Part shown: positions 1-9,152 of the stretch, in pieces
Position numbering within the stretch: the stretch's first letter is position 1
Layout: every line of letters starts with the position of its first letter
Assembly (NCBI GenBank): GCA_016124795.1
Contig: WGNB01000011.1
Span: 1-64,000 of the forward strand
From: Rhodopseudomonas sp.
GTDB lineage: Bacteria > Pseudomonadota > Alphaproteobacteria > Rhizobiales > Xanthobacteraceae
Direction: 5' to 3'
DNA length: 64,000 bases
Made by a program: the position numbers and the translations under genes
The notes under the pieces: generated by a model
What the model saw: the letters and a program-made list of their open reading frames with translations, nothing else
The model's database searches: none
Told to the model about the DNA's origin: nothing

Positions 1-207
1 CGGATCGACACCGTGCACTTCCGCCAACGCGCAGCGTTCCATCAACAGGTCGGTAAAGACGCCGTTGCCGCAACCGACATCGATGCAGCGAAGTCCCTGG
101 GGCACCGCCAGCCAATCGATGAACACGTCGCCGGTGATGCGACTCCACGCACCCATCATGCGTTCATAAGCCGCCCCATCGTCGAAACGCGCAACTCTGT
201 CCGACAT
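1..207 (-). CDS. SAM-dependent methyltransferase, N-terminal part (cut by window edge)
   Basis: Only the first 69 codons are present; the gene runs off the left edge of the window. The translation starts MSDRVARFDDGAAYERMMGA and includes the class I SAM-binding motif I as CIDVGCGNG. It is nearly the same as the start of the complete methyltransferase at 317-1105, including the DGAAYERMMG segment, so the two are tandem duplicates on the same strand. A GGGGGAG-like Shine-Dalgarno lies just upstream of the ATG. The substrate cannot be told. Confidence 0.8.
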   Translation of the reverse strand, partial: MSDRVARFDDGAAYERMMGAWSRITGDVFIDWLAVPQGLRCIDVGCGNGVFTDLLMERCALAEVHGVDP

Positions 208-316
208 GAACTCCCCCCTTGGTCCACCGCAAACCCGGTCAAGCTATTCCGCAAGATCAAAGCCAACAATCGGCTCGTCGGATTAAATTATCGTCATGAG
301 GTCGCCAGCGCGGCGC

Positions 317-1105
317 TTATGCCGGCACCCGGCCCTTGATTGCGTTGGCGCGGCCGCTCGGCCTGATCGAACCATCCGGCCCAACAGAGATACGGGCGCG
401 CGTGCCCTCCTTCATGCGGTCGCGTTCGGCCGGCGACAGCCTTGCCAGCACCGGCGCGACGCTGGCACCCACCGCGTTGATGTCCCAGAACTCTTCGAAG
501 TTGGCGAAGGCACGCTGGACGGTGATCTCCCTGGCTTCGACATTCTGGAGACCGGCGTCACGCCACAACTTGAGCAGCACCTCCATGCGCGAGGCATCCT
601 CGACCGGCGGCCCCATCGGCTTAATGCCCATGTCGCGCATCTGCGCGCGGATCGGCTCCATCGGAAAGCCGCCGCCCGGCACGTCCCAGGCGTAAGACGC
701 GACCAGGCCGCCAGGCTTGACGACCCGCGCCATCTCGGAGACGCCCTTGTCCGGCTGCGGCACGAAGAAGATCACCAGCGCCATCGTCGCGACGTCGAAT
801 TGATCGTCGGGAAACGGCAGCCCGAGCGCGTCGCCTTGATGAAATTGCATCGGCCGCCCCGCCACACGGCCTCGCGCGAATTCGAGCTGGGCCGGCGACG
901 GATCGACGCCATGGGCCTGCACTGGCGCGCAACGCGCCATTAGCAGATCGGTGAAGGCGCCATTGCCGCAACCGATGTCGATGCAGCGCAAGCCCGGCGG
1001 CAAAGCCAGCCAGTCCAGGAACACGTCGCCGGCGATCCGGCTCCACGTGCCCATCATCCGTTCATATGCCGCCCCATCGTCGAACCGTACAATCGGCTCC
1101 GACAT
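317..1105 (-). CDS. Class I SAM-dependent methyltransferase (UbiE/Methyltransf_11 type)
   Basis: A 262-residue cytosolic enzyme expected to transfer a methyl group from S-adenosylmethionine to a small molecule. Motif I (CIDIGCGNGAFTDLL, about residues 40-54) forms the SAM-binding loop; further on are HGVDPSP (acidic end of beta-2), GDALGLPFPDDQFDVA (motif II region) and VVKPGG. These are hallmarks of the Methyltransf_11 family. I chose the ATG at 1105, not the in-frame codon 20 residues upstream, because GGAGG precedes it and the truncated paralog at 1-207 starts at the same point. It lies 109 bp upstream of that duplicate on the same strand. Acceptor substrate unknown. Confidence 0.88.
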   Translation of the reverse strand: MSEPIVRFDDGAAYERMMGTWSRIAGDVFLDWLALPPGLRCIDIGCGNGAFTDLLMARCAPVQAHGVDPSPAQLEFARGRVAGRPMQFHQGDALGLPFPDDQFDVATMALVIFFVPQPDKGVSEMARVVKPGGLVASYAWDVPGGGFPMEPIRAQMRDMGIKPMGPPVEDASRMEVLLKLWRDAGLQNVEAREITVQRAFANFEEFWDINAVGASVAPVLARLSPAERDRMKEGTRARISVGPDGSIRPSGRANAIKGRVPA

Positions 1106-1208
1106 CGATTGCCTCCATCGTTTCAGCAAGTGAATCAAAGGAAGCCCAAGGCCGACCGAAATCAAGACGGATTACCGCCGACCGGCCAATCGACGCAAAG
1201 TTCTCCGT

Positions 1209-1862
1209 TCAGGCGCCGGTCGGCGCGCCGGGCTGCTTCAAGGGATGGGCGCGCGCGAAGGCGTCGATCCTAGCAAGCGTTTCGCCAATACGCCGGACGG
1301 TCGGATAAGGCGCGAGATCGACCTTGTAGAAATTCGCGCCGGCGATCTGGCTGGCCAGACAGATATCGGCCAGGGTGACCTGCTCGCCGTGACAATAAGT
1401 GCCGGTGTCGGCTTCACCGGCCAGATGCTGCTCGAGCCCCGACAGCGCCGCCTGATGCCAGTGCTGGCACCAGGTGTGAACGCCGGCCTCGTCGATCTTG
1501 AACTGGCCGGCCAGATATTCCCGCACCCGCGGCACGATCAGCGGATGAGAATCGGCGGCAACGATCTGCGCCAGCCCGCGCACCCGCGCCCGCGCCTTCA
1601 GGTCTTTCGGCAATAGCGGCGGGTTGGGGTAAGCCTCGTCGAGATATTCGACAATCGCCAGCGACTCGAACAAGGCCGGGCCGTCGCCATCGACCAGCGC
1701 CGGCAGCGACATCATCGGATTGACGGCCCGGTACTTCGGGTCGCGCTGATGGCCCTGGACCAGGTTGACCTCGATCACCTCGTCGGGCGTCAGGCCCTTG
1801 AGGTTGAGCGCAATGCGGACGCGATAGGTCGCCAGCGACCGCCAGAAAGAAAAGAGTTTCAT
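1209..1862 (-). CDS. maiA: Maleylacetoacetate isomerase / zeta-class glutathione S-transferase
   Basis: 217 residues, the usual length for zeta-class GSTs. The thioredoxin-fold N-terminus begins MKLFSFWRSLATYRVRIAL, with the active-site Ser region just before YRVRIAL. The GSH-binding cis-Pro/ES segment follows (SLPALVDGDGPALFESLAI). The C-terminal helical domain carries AADSHPLIVPRVREYL, which resembles the HPL-x(3)-RV segment of maleylacetoacetate isomerase. MaiA converts maleylacetoacetate to fumarylacetoacetate in tyrosine/homogentisate or gentisate breakdown. No homogentisate dioxygenase or fumarylacetoacetase lies next to it here, so it could act in another ring-cleavage route or in glutathione conjugation. 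The ATG at 1862 starts the beta-1 strand directly. Confidence 0.75.
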   Translation of the reverse strand: MKLFSFWRSLATYRVRIALNLKGLTPDEVIEVNLVQGHQRDPKYRAVNPMMSLPALVDGDGPALFESLAIVEYLDEAYPNPPLLPKDLKARARVRGLAQIVAADSHPLIVPRVREYLAGQFKIDEAGVHTWCQHWHQAALSGLEQHLAGEADTGTYCHGEQVTLADICLASQIAGANFYKVDLAPYPTVRRIGETLARIDAFARAHPLKQPGAPTGA

Positions 1863-2003
1863 GATCGTCCTCTGCGCTCGCCGGCCGTTCTCCCCCCTGT
1901 GGTGCGAGCGAAGCGGGCCTTGGCTAATGATGGTCACATTGATCGTCCGCCCCCGTCGCAGCACACGCCGCGCAAGCCGCTCGGGGGTGACGGACAGATT
2001 GTT

Positions 2004-2444
2004 CTACTTCTTGGCGCCGCCGGGATCGGCTTTCAGCCCGGCCGCCTCGATCCCCGCGATCGCGATGATCTCGTCATTGTCCCCGGTATCGCCGGAAATG
2101 CCGACGGCGCCGACGATCACATTCGCGGCATCGCGGATCAGCACGCCGCCCGGATTGGGCACCAGCCGGCCGCCGCTCGCCGCCACGATCGAGGTCAGGA
2201 AATTCGGGTTCTGCGCCGCTCGCTCCATCATGGTGCGCGAGCCCCAACCCATGCCGAGCGCGCCATAGGCCTTGCCGAAGGCAATATCGTAACGGACGAT
2301 GCCCGAACCGTCCTCGCGCTTGGCGCAGACAACATGACCGCCGGTATCCAGCACGACGACGGTTTGCGGCATTTGCTTCGCGTCGCGGGCGGTCTTGAGC
2401 GCGACATCGACGATGACGGACGCTTGGGCAAGTGTAACCGACAT
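2004..2444 (-). CDS. GlcG/HbpS family protein (DUF336, heme-binding-like)
   Basis: 146 residues matching the GlcG/HbpS/PduO-C fold. Family features are the VVVLDTGGHVVCAKREDGS strand-turn near residues 33-51, the F/G-rich IAFGKAYGALGMG helix, and the GGVLIRD...VGAVGISGDTGDND loop near the C-terminus. Members bind heme or corrinoid-like ligands, or sit beside oxidoreductases without a known activity. It lies 25 bp downstream of the beta-hydroxyacid dehydrogenase at 2470-3357 and is probably cotranscribed, a frequent pairing for this family. The exact ligand cannot be read from the sequence. Confidence 0.82.
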   Translation of the reverse strand: MSVTLAQASVIVDVALKTARDAKQMPQTVVVLDTGGHVVCAKREDGSGIVRYDIAFGKAYGALGMGWGSRTMMERAAQNPNFLTSIVAASGGRLVPNPGGVLIRDAANVIVGAVGISGDTGDNDEIIAIAGIEAAGLKADPGGAKK

Positions 2445-2469
2445 GACAGCTCCAATCTCCAGCGTGACT

Positions 2470-3357
2470 TCAGGATGACTTGCGGGCCGACCAGTAGACC
2501 GCCTGGCTCGAACCGTCGCCGCCACCCTGGCCGTGCTTGACCGCATCCTCGAAACCGGCCAGCGCGGCCTTGGTTGCGATCATGTCCGCGCCGAGCGCTG
2601 TGCCGGCATCGACCATGGTGCGCAGGTCCTTCAAACCGTTGGCGATCGAGAACGTGGTCGGCCCGGGATCGCGGCCGTCCATCATCGCGACGATCATCTC
2701 GGCGCGGGTTTTCAGGCCATTGTTCGCGCCGCTGCTCTCGACAAACAAATCGAGCAGCCGTTTGGGCTCCCAGCCGACGCTGCGCGCGATGGCAAAGGCT
2801 TCGCCATAGGCCTGCCAGGCCACCATTAGCGGCAGATTGATCGCCAGCTTCATGGCCGAACCCGAACCGATCGGTCCGCAATGCTCGACCTTGCGGCAAA
2901 GCTGTTCGAGCAGCGGCCGGGCGCGTTCGGCGTCGGCGGGCTCGCCACCCATCAGGCCGAGCAGCTTGCCCTGGCGCGCCGGCGTGGTCGAACCGCCGAC
3001 CGGGCATTCGACCAGAGACGCGCCCTTGGCTTTCACTTTCGGCGCCAGCTCCAGTTCGACCTTGGGCGGAACCGTGCTCATCTCGATCAGCAGCTTGCCC
3101 TTGACGTCCCCGGACAAAAGACCGTCCGGCCCGTTGTAGACCGCGTCGATCGCCGCACCGTCGGTCAGAATGGTCAACGCGATTTCGACCGCGCTGGCCA
3201 GCTCGGCCGGGGTCTTGGCAACCTTGGCGCCGGCCGCCGCCAAAGGCTGGCACTTGTCCGGATTGCGGTTCCACACCGTGACTTGATGGCCGACCTCGAT
3301 CAGCCGCGCCGCGATATTGCCACCCATCGCGCCCAGGCCCGCTACGCCGATATGCAT
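2470..3357 (-). CDS. NAD(P)-dependent beta-hydroxyacid dehydrogenase (3-hydroxyisobutyrate dehydrogenase family)
   Basis: 295 residues, normal family length. The Rossmann motif GVAGLGAMGGNIAARL opens the protein. The substrate loop ECPVGGSTTPARQG is the family's D/E-x-P-V-S/G-G signature, and the catalytic-Lys segment GSGSAMKLAINL follows in the second domain. These enzymes reversibly oxidise beta-hydroxyacids such as 3-hydroxyisobutyrate or tartronate semialdehyde. The ATG at 3357 is preceded by GGAGGA, so the longer upstream frame is not used. It is divergent from a second member of the same family at 3592; identity between the two is low, so they are not a recent duplication. Substrate unresolved. 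Confidence 0.87.
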   Translation of the reverse strand: MHIGVAGLGAMGGNIAARLIEVGHQVTVWNRNPDKCQPLAAAGAKVAKTPAELASAVEIALTILTDGAAIDAVYNGPDGLLSGDVKGKLLIEMSTVPPKVELELAPKVKAKGASLVECPVGGSTTPARQGKLLGLMGGEPADAERARPLLEQLCRKVEHCGPIGSGSAMKLAINLPLMVAWQAYGEAFAIARSVGWEPKRLLDLFVESSGANNGLKTRAEMIVAMMDGRDPGPTTFSIANGLKDLRTMVDAGTALGADMIATKAALAGFEDAVKHGQGGGDGSSQAVYWSARKSS

Positions 3358-3591
3358 GCTTCCTCCGACTGTCATTAACGACCGCGCGCTGCTGTCAGCG
3401 TCTCTCGGGTCAAGCACGGCTCACTTGGCCGCGCCCGGCCCGACGATAGGCGATCGCGGTCACGCTTAAAAGCGATAAACATTATTCGATCCGGTCACCC
3501 ACTCGACAGGCCGTCGTCCGAACGATTAAGACAAGACCGTAACAATCGCGTTGCGCTGCCGGTGCAGCGCCGCATCCGGGAGACACTGAAC

Positions 3592-4509
3592 ATGGCGAAG
3601 GCAAAGAAAACCAAGGGCACCGTCGGCATTGTCGGTCTCGGCATCATGGGCGGCTCATTCGCCAGAAACCTAACGAAGAACGGCTGGCGCGTCGTCGGTT
3701 TCGACCTGAGCGCCGCCGCGCGCCGTCAAGCGCAGGCCGCCGGTGTTGAGATCGTGAAAAGCGCAGCGGCGGTTGCCGCCGAAGCGCCGGTGGTGCTGAC
3801 CAGCCTGCCGAAACCGCAGGCGCTCATGGCGGTCGCAAAAGAAATCGCCGACGCCAAGGTCAAGCCCAAGACCATCGTCGAGATGAGCACCTTTACAATT
3901 TCAGATAAGGAAAAGGCCGAACGCATTCTGAGCAAGGCCGGCCACGTCATGCTCGACACGCCGGTCAGCGGCACCGGCTCGCAGGCCCGCGTCGGCGATC
4001 TGGTGTTCTATGCCAGCGGCAACCCGGCCGTCGTCAAGAAGCTCAAGCCGATGTTCGCCGACTTCGGCCGCACCGTTTACGACGTCGGCGCCTTCGGCAA
4101 TGGCAGTAAGATGAAATACGTCGCCAACCTTCTGGTGGCGATCAATAACGTCGCCACCGCCGAAGCCATGGTGTTCGGCATGAAGGCCGGTATCGATCCC
4201 CAGATCATCTTCGACCTGGTGCAAGCCGGCGCCGGCAATTCCCGCGTGTTCGAATTGCGCGCGCCGATGATGGTGAGCAACGACTATAACGACGTCACCA
4301 TGAAGATCGACGTTTGGGACAAGGACATGCAGGTCATCGGCGACTATGCCCGCAAGATCAAGGTGCCAACGCCGATGTTCAATGCCTCCAAGCCGGTCTA
4401 CATCAAGGCGATGAAGTCCGGTCTCGGCGCCAAGGACACTGCCGCTGTCTGCGCCGTTCTGGAGAAGCAGGCCAAGGTCAAGCGCGGTAAAGCGCGCAAG
4501 GCCCGATAA
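3592..4509 (+). CDS. NAD(P)-dependent beta-hydroxyacid dehydrogenase (GarR/HIBADH family)
   Basis: 305 residues. Order of motifs: GIVGLGIMGGSFARNL (NAD(P)-binding, residues about 11-26), DTPVSGTGSQARVGDL (substrate loop), GNGSKMKYVANLLV with the catalytic Lys, then the all-helical C-terminal domain. It has a Lys-rich tail (KQAKVKRGKARKAR) and a Lys-rich N-terminal extension of about ten residues, both unusual for the family. The start at 3592 follows GGGAG. It is transcribed away from the related gene at 2470-3357 across about 230 bp, so both promoters should lie in 3358-3591. Likely acts on a small hydroxyacid or semialdehyde. Confidence 0.87.
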   Translation: MAKAKKTKGTVGIVGLGIMGGSFARNLTKNGWRVVGFDLSAAARRQAQAAGVEIVKSAAAVAAEAPVVLTSLPKPQALMAVAKEIADAKVKPKTIVEMSTFTISDKEKAERILSKAGHVMLDTPVSGTGSQARVGDLVFYASGNPAVVKKLKPMFADFGRTVYDVGAFGNGSKMKYVANLLVAINNVATAEAMVFGMKAGIDPQIIFDLVQAGAGNSRVFELRAPMMVSNDYNDVTMKIDVWDKDMQVIGDYARKIKVPTPMFNASKPVYIKAMKSGLGAKDTAAVCAVLEKQAKVKRGKARKAR

Positions 4510-4535
4510 GCTCTACCATTGACGCTTGATCGATT

Positions 4536-4626
4536 GTCATGGCCGGGCTTGTCCCGGCCATCTCGATTCATATGGCATTGCTTTCGCCATCCTGAACGAG
4601 ATCGCCGGGACTAGCCCGGCGATGAC
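4536..4626. repeat. Palindromic intergenic repeat, copy 1
   Basis: A composite inverted repeat after the dehydrogenase gene. The outer ends are GTCAT and ATGAC. Inside are two GC-rich hairpins: ATGGCCGGG/CCCGGCCAT at 4539-4561 and CGCCGGG/CCCGGCG near 4603-4622. Two further copies with the same architecture are at 12606-12706 and 13805-13903. This type of GTCATGcCCGG element is common in Bradyrhizobium-like genomes and may also act as a transcript terminator. Confidence 0.7.
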
Positions 4627-4708
4627 ATAAATAGGGCCTTCACCCTTGCCTTCGCCCCGCGGCCTTCGTTAGCCTCTCGCCAACAACAAAAGCCGTTGGG
4701 AGAGACGC

Positions 4709-6478
4709 ATGACCACGCTGCACGAACGCTCGGAAACCCGCGACGGCATGCGGATCGATTGGAACGTGCCGATCGAGATGGATGACGGTCTCGTTCTGCG
4801 GGCCGACGTGTTTCGTCCGGTGAAAGACGGCCGCTATCCGGTTCTGATTACTTACGGGCCTTACGCCAAGAACCTCGCCTTTCAGGATGGCTATCCCAGC
4901 GCCTGGAATCTGATGGCGCAGAACCATCCCGATGTCACCGCCAATTCGACCAACAAATATCAGAACTGGGAAGTCGTCGATCCCGAGAAATGGGTGCCGC
5001 ACGATTATGTCTGCGTGCGCGTCGACTCGCGCGGCTGCGGCTGTTCGCCCGGCGTCATCGATCACTTCTCGCCGCGCGAAACCAAAGACTTTTACGACTG
5101 CATCGAATGGGCCGGCGTGCAACCCTGGTCGAGCGGCAAGGTCGGCCTGAACGGCATCTCCTATCTGGCGATGAACCAGTGGCACGTTGCCTCATTGCAG
5201 CCGCCGCACCTCGCCGCGATGTGCATCTGGGAAGGCTCGGCCGACTGGTACCGCGACATGACGCATCACGGCGGCATGCTGTCGACCTTCTGGGAGAACT
5301 GGTTCGACATGCAGGTCAAGACCGTGCAGTACGGCGCAGGCGAACGCGGCGGCCGCAGCCGGGTGCATGGCGAATTGGTATGCGGCCCGGAAACGCTGAC
5401 CGAGCAGCAGCTCGCGGCCAACCGGGTCGACTTCGGCGGCCAGATCCTCGCCCATCCGCTCGACGATCAATATCACCGCGACCGTTCGCCGGACTGGAGC
5501 AAGGTCAAGACGCCGCTGTTCTCCGCCGCCAACTGGGGCGGCCAGGGCCTGCATCCGCGCGGCAATTTCGAAGGCTTCGTGCGCGCCGCGTCGAAGGACA
5601 AATGGCTCGAGGCGCACGGTCTCGAACACTGGACGCATTTCTACACCGACTACGGCCGCGAGATGCAGCTCGCCTTCTTCGACCACTTCCTGCATGGCAA
5701 GAAAGCCAAATGGGCCAAGCAGCCCAAGGTCCTGTTACAGGTGCGCCATCCCGGCGAGAAATTCGTCGCCCGCGCCGAGAACGAATGGCCGATCGCGCGC
5801 ACCAAATGGACCAGGTTCTATCTCGACCCCGCCAGCAACGCGCTCGCGACCAAGGCGCCAGCGAGCAGCGCCAAGCTCGATTTCGCCGCAATGGGCGACG
5901 GGGTGACGTTCCTGACGCCGCCGCTCAAGCAGGATACCGAGATCACCGGACCTTCGGCGCTCAAGCTGTTCATCTCATCGACCACAAAGGACGCCGATAT
6001 TTTCGCGGTGCTGCGGGTCTTCACCGGAGACCTGAAGGAAGTCGTCTTCAAGGGCGCGATCGATCCGCACACGCCGATCGCGCAAGGCTGGCTGCGCGCT
6101 TCGCACCGCAAGCTCGACAAGAAGCTGTCGAAGCCCTATCGGCCCTATCATACGCATGACGAAGTGCAGCCGCTAACGCCGGGCAAGTCGGTCGAACTCG
6201 ATGTCGAACTCTGGCCGACCTCGATTCATGTGCCGGCCGGCTATCGCATCGGTCTGACCGTTCGCGGCAAGGATTATGAATATCCGGGCGGCAGCGGCGG
6301 CAAGCTGTCCAACTTCAAGAACGAACTGACCGGCTGCGGTCCCTTCCTGCACAACAAGCCGGAAGACCGGCCGGCCAGGCTGTTCGACGGCACCACGACC
6401 CTGCACGTCACCCGGGCCAAGGCGCCTTACCTGCTGCTGCCGGTGATACCGGCCAAAACCGCGGCGAAGAAACGCTAG
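4709..6478 (+). CDS. CocE/NonD family hydrolase (X-Pro dipeptidyl-peptidase-like, peptidase S15)
   Basis: 589 residues, typical of CocE-type alpha/beta hydrolases with a C-terminal jelly-roll domain. N-terminal part: DGLVLRADVFRP and VRVDSRGCGCSPG (oxyanion region), then the nucleophile elbow GLNGISYLAMNQW, whose Ser is the expected catalytic residue (about 153). The C-terminal part carries the beta-sandwich segment VELDVELWPTSIHVPAGYRI, found in PepX_C domains. Family members hydrolyse esters (cocaine esterase), beta-lactam side chains or X-Pro peptides. No signal peptide, so probably cytosolic. GGGAGAG precedes the ATG. Its end is 4 bp from the convergent gene at 6482. Substrate not predictable. 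Confidence 0.88.
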   Translation: MTTLHERSETRDGMRIDWNVPIEMDDGLVLRADVFRPVKDGRYPVLITYGPYAKNLAFQDGYPSAWNLMAQNHPDVTANSTNKYQNWEVVDPEKWVPHDYVCVRVDSRGCGCSPGVIDHFSPRETKDFYDCIEWAGVQPWSSGKVGLNGISYLAMNQWHVASLQPPHLAAMCIWEGSADWYRDMTHHGGMLSTFWENWFDMQVKTVQYGAGERGGRSRVHGELVCGPETLTEQQLAANRVDFGGQILAHPLDDQYHRDRSPDWSKVKTPLFSAANWGGQGLHPRGNFEGFVRAASKDKWLEAHGLEHWTHFYTDYGREMQLAFFDHFLHGKKAKWAKQPKVLLQVRHPGEKFVARAENEWPIARTKWTRFYLDPASNALATKAPASSAKLDFAAMGDGVTFLTPPLKQDTEITGPSALKLFISSTTKDADIFAVLRVFTGDLKEVVFKGAIDPHTPIAQGWLRASHRKLDKKLSKPYRPYHTHDEVQPLTPGKSVELDVELWPTSIHVPAGYRIGLTVRGKDYEYPGGSGGKLSNFKNELTGCGPFLHNKPEDRPARLFDGTTTLHVTRAKAPYLLLPVIPAKTAAKKR

Positions 6479-6481
6479 GCG

Positions 6482-7417
6482 TCAGAAGAAGCCCAACGAT
6501 TCGCAGCCGACCCCGGCCTTGAACACCTGGCGAACCTGACGAGACGACCGGTCGATAACATGGACCGAGCCGTCGCCCTGGCAGGCGACGAACAGATCGT
6601 CGCCATGAAACGCCATATCCATCGGCTGGCTGCCGACCTTGACGGCCACCTGGTCGGCGAAGGACGGATCGATGAGGCTGACGGTGTCACTGTTCAGGCT
6701 GGTGATGGCCAGGACGGCGAAATCGGGGCTGTAGCGCGCGATCTGCGCCGGCTTGGCGACGCCTTGCAACGGCACGGTCCGCACGACCTCACCACGCGCG
6801 GCATCGATGAGAAAGATCGTCGGCTCGCTGTCGTCGACGGCAACGACGGTCCGGCTGTCGCCCGAAATCGCGATGCCGGCAAGCGGACGCGGCGTCTTGA
6901 TCTTGCCGAGCAGTTTGCGCCGCGGCAGATCGATTACCGACACGTCGGCATCTTCTTCATTATCGGTATAGATGCGCTGGCCGTCGGGCGAAATCGCTAG
7001 CCGGTGGCAATTGGTCGAGCCGGCGTCGATGGCATCGACGACCTTGTTGGCGGCACGGTCGATCAAAACCACCACACCGCTGTTCTCGCAGGTCATGTAA
7101 ATCAGACCGTCAGGCCCAAGCCGCAAGGTATGCGGTGCGGCATAAGGCGTCAGGTCGATATTGCCGGCATGGGAGCGCCGCGCGAGATCGAAGATCGCCA
7201 GCAGATGTCCCGGATTGGGATTGCGACCGTGAATGCCATCGCCAAAAATCGGCACATAGGCCAGTCCGGTTTCCGGCATCACCAGCAATTCATGCACCGT
7301 GCGCGGGAAGCCGCTCAATGTGATTTCAGTCGCAAACGTAACCGGATTGAGAAAGAGAACCTGACAGCCCATCTTGTCGACAGCGATCATGCCGCGTGGC
7401 GCCTTTGTGTCGGTCAT
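6482..7417 (-). CDS. YncE/YVTN-type beta-propeller protein
   Basis: 311 residues made of repeated propeller blades, such as VSVIDLPRRKLLGKIKTP, IFLIDAARGEVVRTVPL and VSLIDPSFADQVAVKVG, with the I-D and kinetic-repeat pattern of YVTN/NHL propellers. Unlike many YncE proteins it has no visible signal peptide after the chosen ATG (7417, preceded by GGAGGG). Propellers of this type serve as binding platforms or, in a few cases, as lactonases. It is convergent with the CocE-type hydrolase. No catalytic assignment is possible. Confidence 0.75.
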   Translation of the reverse strand: MTDTKAPRGMIAVDKMGCQVLFLNPVTFATEITLSGFPRTVHELLVMPETGLAYVPIFGDGIHGRNPNPGHLLAIFDLARRSHAGNIDLTPYAAPHTLRLGPDGLIYMTCENSGVVVLIDRAANKVVDAIDAGSTNCHRLAISPDGQRIYTDNEEDADVSVIDLPRRKLLGKIKTPRPLAGIAISGDSRTVVAVDDSEPTIFLIDAARGEVVRTVPLQGVAKPAQIARYSPDFAVLAITSLNSDTVSLIDPSFADQVAVKVGSQPMDMAFHGDDLFVACQGDGSVHVIDRSSRQVRQVFKAGVGCESLGFF

Positions 7418-7825
7418 GGTTCCCTCCGCCTGTTCTTTGTTCAAATTGCTATCACGGGCTTTATTCCGTCACCCGAATAATTTTAACGGCGGCGGGTCAC
7501 ATTTTAACATGGCGACAATTTCGCCGGACCTATCCCGCCAAAGCTGAACAAACATCCATGATTTACACGGAGATGGCGCGCACTATCGCCGCTGCACGCT
7601 GCGGCTCTTTACATCGTCGATAACCTTGGCCGATGATAGCGATGGAACGACAGGCTGCGGCGCCATACCGTGGTCCGAAATCAAGAGCGTCAGCCAATCG
7701 ACGCCGATGAACCGATTACAGAACGGTGACGGTCGCATACGATCGCGCCGACCGCGACGATAGAACGGCCGCAAAAGGCCGTCTTGTTGAACCAGCCCCA
7801 GTGGGGCGGCAAAGGGAGGATGACC
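7418..7825. other. Intergenic region upstream of the first Liv operon
   Basis: No credible coding frame in about 400 bp. It must hold the divergent promoters of the propeller gene and of the binding-protein gene at 7826. An exact 8-bp direct repeat, ATTTTAAC, occurs at 7480-7487 and 7501-7508, 21 bp apart, about 65 bp from the propeller start; it could be a regulator site. No terminator or RNA gene recognised. Confidence 0.45.
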
Positions 7826-9136
7826 ATGTCTCGTAAGGACACCAGGACTCGTAATGTAACCGCGTCGGGTAAAGCCGCCGCGTCGAACAAGCTCACCCGC
7901 CGCGGCTTCATGGCCGCGTCCGCCGCCGGCGCCGCAGCCGCCGCGTTCAACTTCCCGACGCCAGCGCTGGCCCAGTCCGCGCCGTTCAAGCTCGGCCTGC
8001 TCACGGTCAAGACCGGCCCGCTGGCGCAGGGCGGCATTCAGATGGAACAGGGCGTCATCACCTGGCTCAAGGCGCACGATTACAAGATGGCCGGCCGCAA
8101 GGTCGACTTCATCTCGGCCGACACCGGCGGCAAGCCGGCCGGCACCAAGACCAAGGCGCAGGAGCTGGTCGAGCGCGACAAGGTCGACGTCATCCTCGGA
8201 CCGCTGGCGGCCTTCGAGCTGCTCGCCATCACCGATTACGTCCGCGACCACAAGATACCGACGCTCAGCCTTGCTGGCGCCGATGACATCACCCAACGCC
8301 GACCCAACCCCTACTTCCTGCGGCCGTCAGCGAGTTCGTCGCAAGCGATGCAGCCGATGGGTCATTATGCGGCCACCGAGATGGGCAAGAAGAAGGCGAT
8401 CAGCATCGATTTCGATTTCGCCTTCGGTTACGAACAGCAGGGCGGCTTCCAGGCGGCGTTTGAAAAGGACGGCGGCTGCGTGCTGAACAAGCTGTGGGCG
8501 CCTTTGGGCACGCCGGACTACACGCCTTATCTGGCGCAGATGACCGGCTGCGACGTGATCTGTCAGGGCTTCGCCGGCTCGGGCCCGATCGCCTTCATGA
8601 AGCAGTACGCCAATTTCGGTCTCAAATTCCCGGTCGTGACCGGCGAGACCGGCGGCGACGACGCGCTGCTGCATGCCTTCGGCGATGAAGCCGTCGGCAT
8701 GATCAACTGCGCGCCCTACACGCTCGATCTTGAAACCGACACCAACAAGAAGTTCGCCCAGGCCATGGTCAAGAACTTCAACACAGTGCCGGGCTTCTAT
8801 GCCGCCGGTCTCTACGTCAACTGCGATATCGTCGACGCCGGCCTCAAGGCGACCGACGGCAAGACCGACGACAAGGAGAAGTTCATGGCCGCGCTCAAGG
8901 CGGTGAAGCTCAAGGACACGCCGCGCGGTCCGATCAGCTTCGACCATCTCGGCAATGTCGTCGGTTCCTTCTATATCCGGCGCATCGAGAAGGCCAAGAA
9001 CGACTACGGCCTCAAGCTCTGGAACAAGACGGTCAAGACCTACGACAATGTCAGCCAGTTCTGGACCTGGCCGGAGAAGGAGTTCCTGTCGCACCCGGTC
9101 TATTCGCGCAACTATCCGGCGCTGAAGAAGTGCTGA
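7826..9136 (+). CDS. Branched-chain-type ABC transporter substrate-binding protein, Tat-exported
   Basis: 436 residues. The N-terminus carries a twin-arginine signal (LTRRGFMAAS, RR at 25-26) followed by an Ala-rich hydrophobic stretch and an ALA-Q cleavage site near 49/50, so the mature protein is periplasmic. The mature part begins with FKLGLLTVKTGPLAQGG, the type I periplasmic fold of Peripla_BP_6/LivJ-like proteins. These family members often bind aromatic or aliphatic acids and amides, not only amino acids. The ATG at 7826 is 7 bp after GGGAGG; the ATG at 7820 is too close to it. It heads a livHMGF set, with a hairpin at 9153-9183 between it and livH. Confidence 0.9.
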   Translation: MSRKDTRTRNVTASGKAAASNKLTRRGFMAASAAGAAAAAFNFPTPALAQSAPFKLGLLTVKTGPLAQGGIQMEQGVITWLKAHDYKMAGRKVDFISADTGGKPAGTKTKAQELVERDKVDVILGPLAAFELLAITDYVRDHKIPTLSLAGADDITQRRPNPYFLRPSASSSQAMQPMGHYAATEMGKKKAISIDFDFAFGYEQQGGFQAAFEKDGGCVLNKLWAPLGTPDYTPYLAQMTGCDVICQGFAGSGPIAFMKQYANFGLKFPVVTGETGGDDALLHAFGDEAVGMINCAPYTLDLETDTNKKFAQAMVKNFNTVPGFYAAGLYVNCDIVDAGLKATDGKTDDKEKFMAALKAVKLKDTPRGPISFDHLGNVVGSFYIRRIEKAKNDYGLKLWNKTVKTYDNVSQFWTWPEKEFLSHPVYSRNYPALKKC

Positions 9137-9152
9137 TCTGAACGACGGAATG

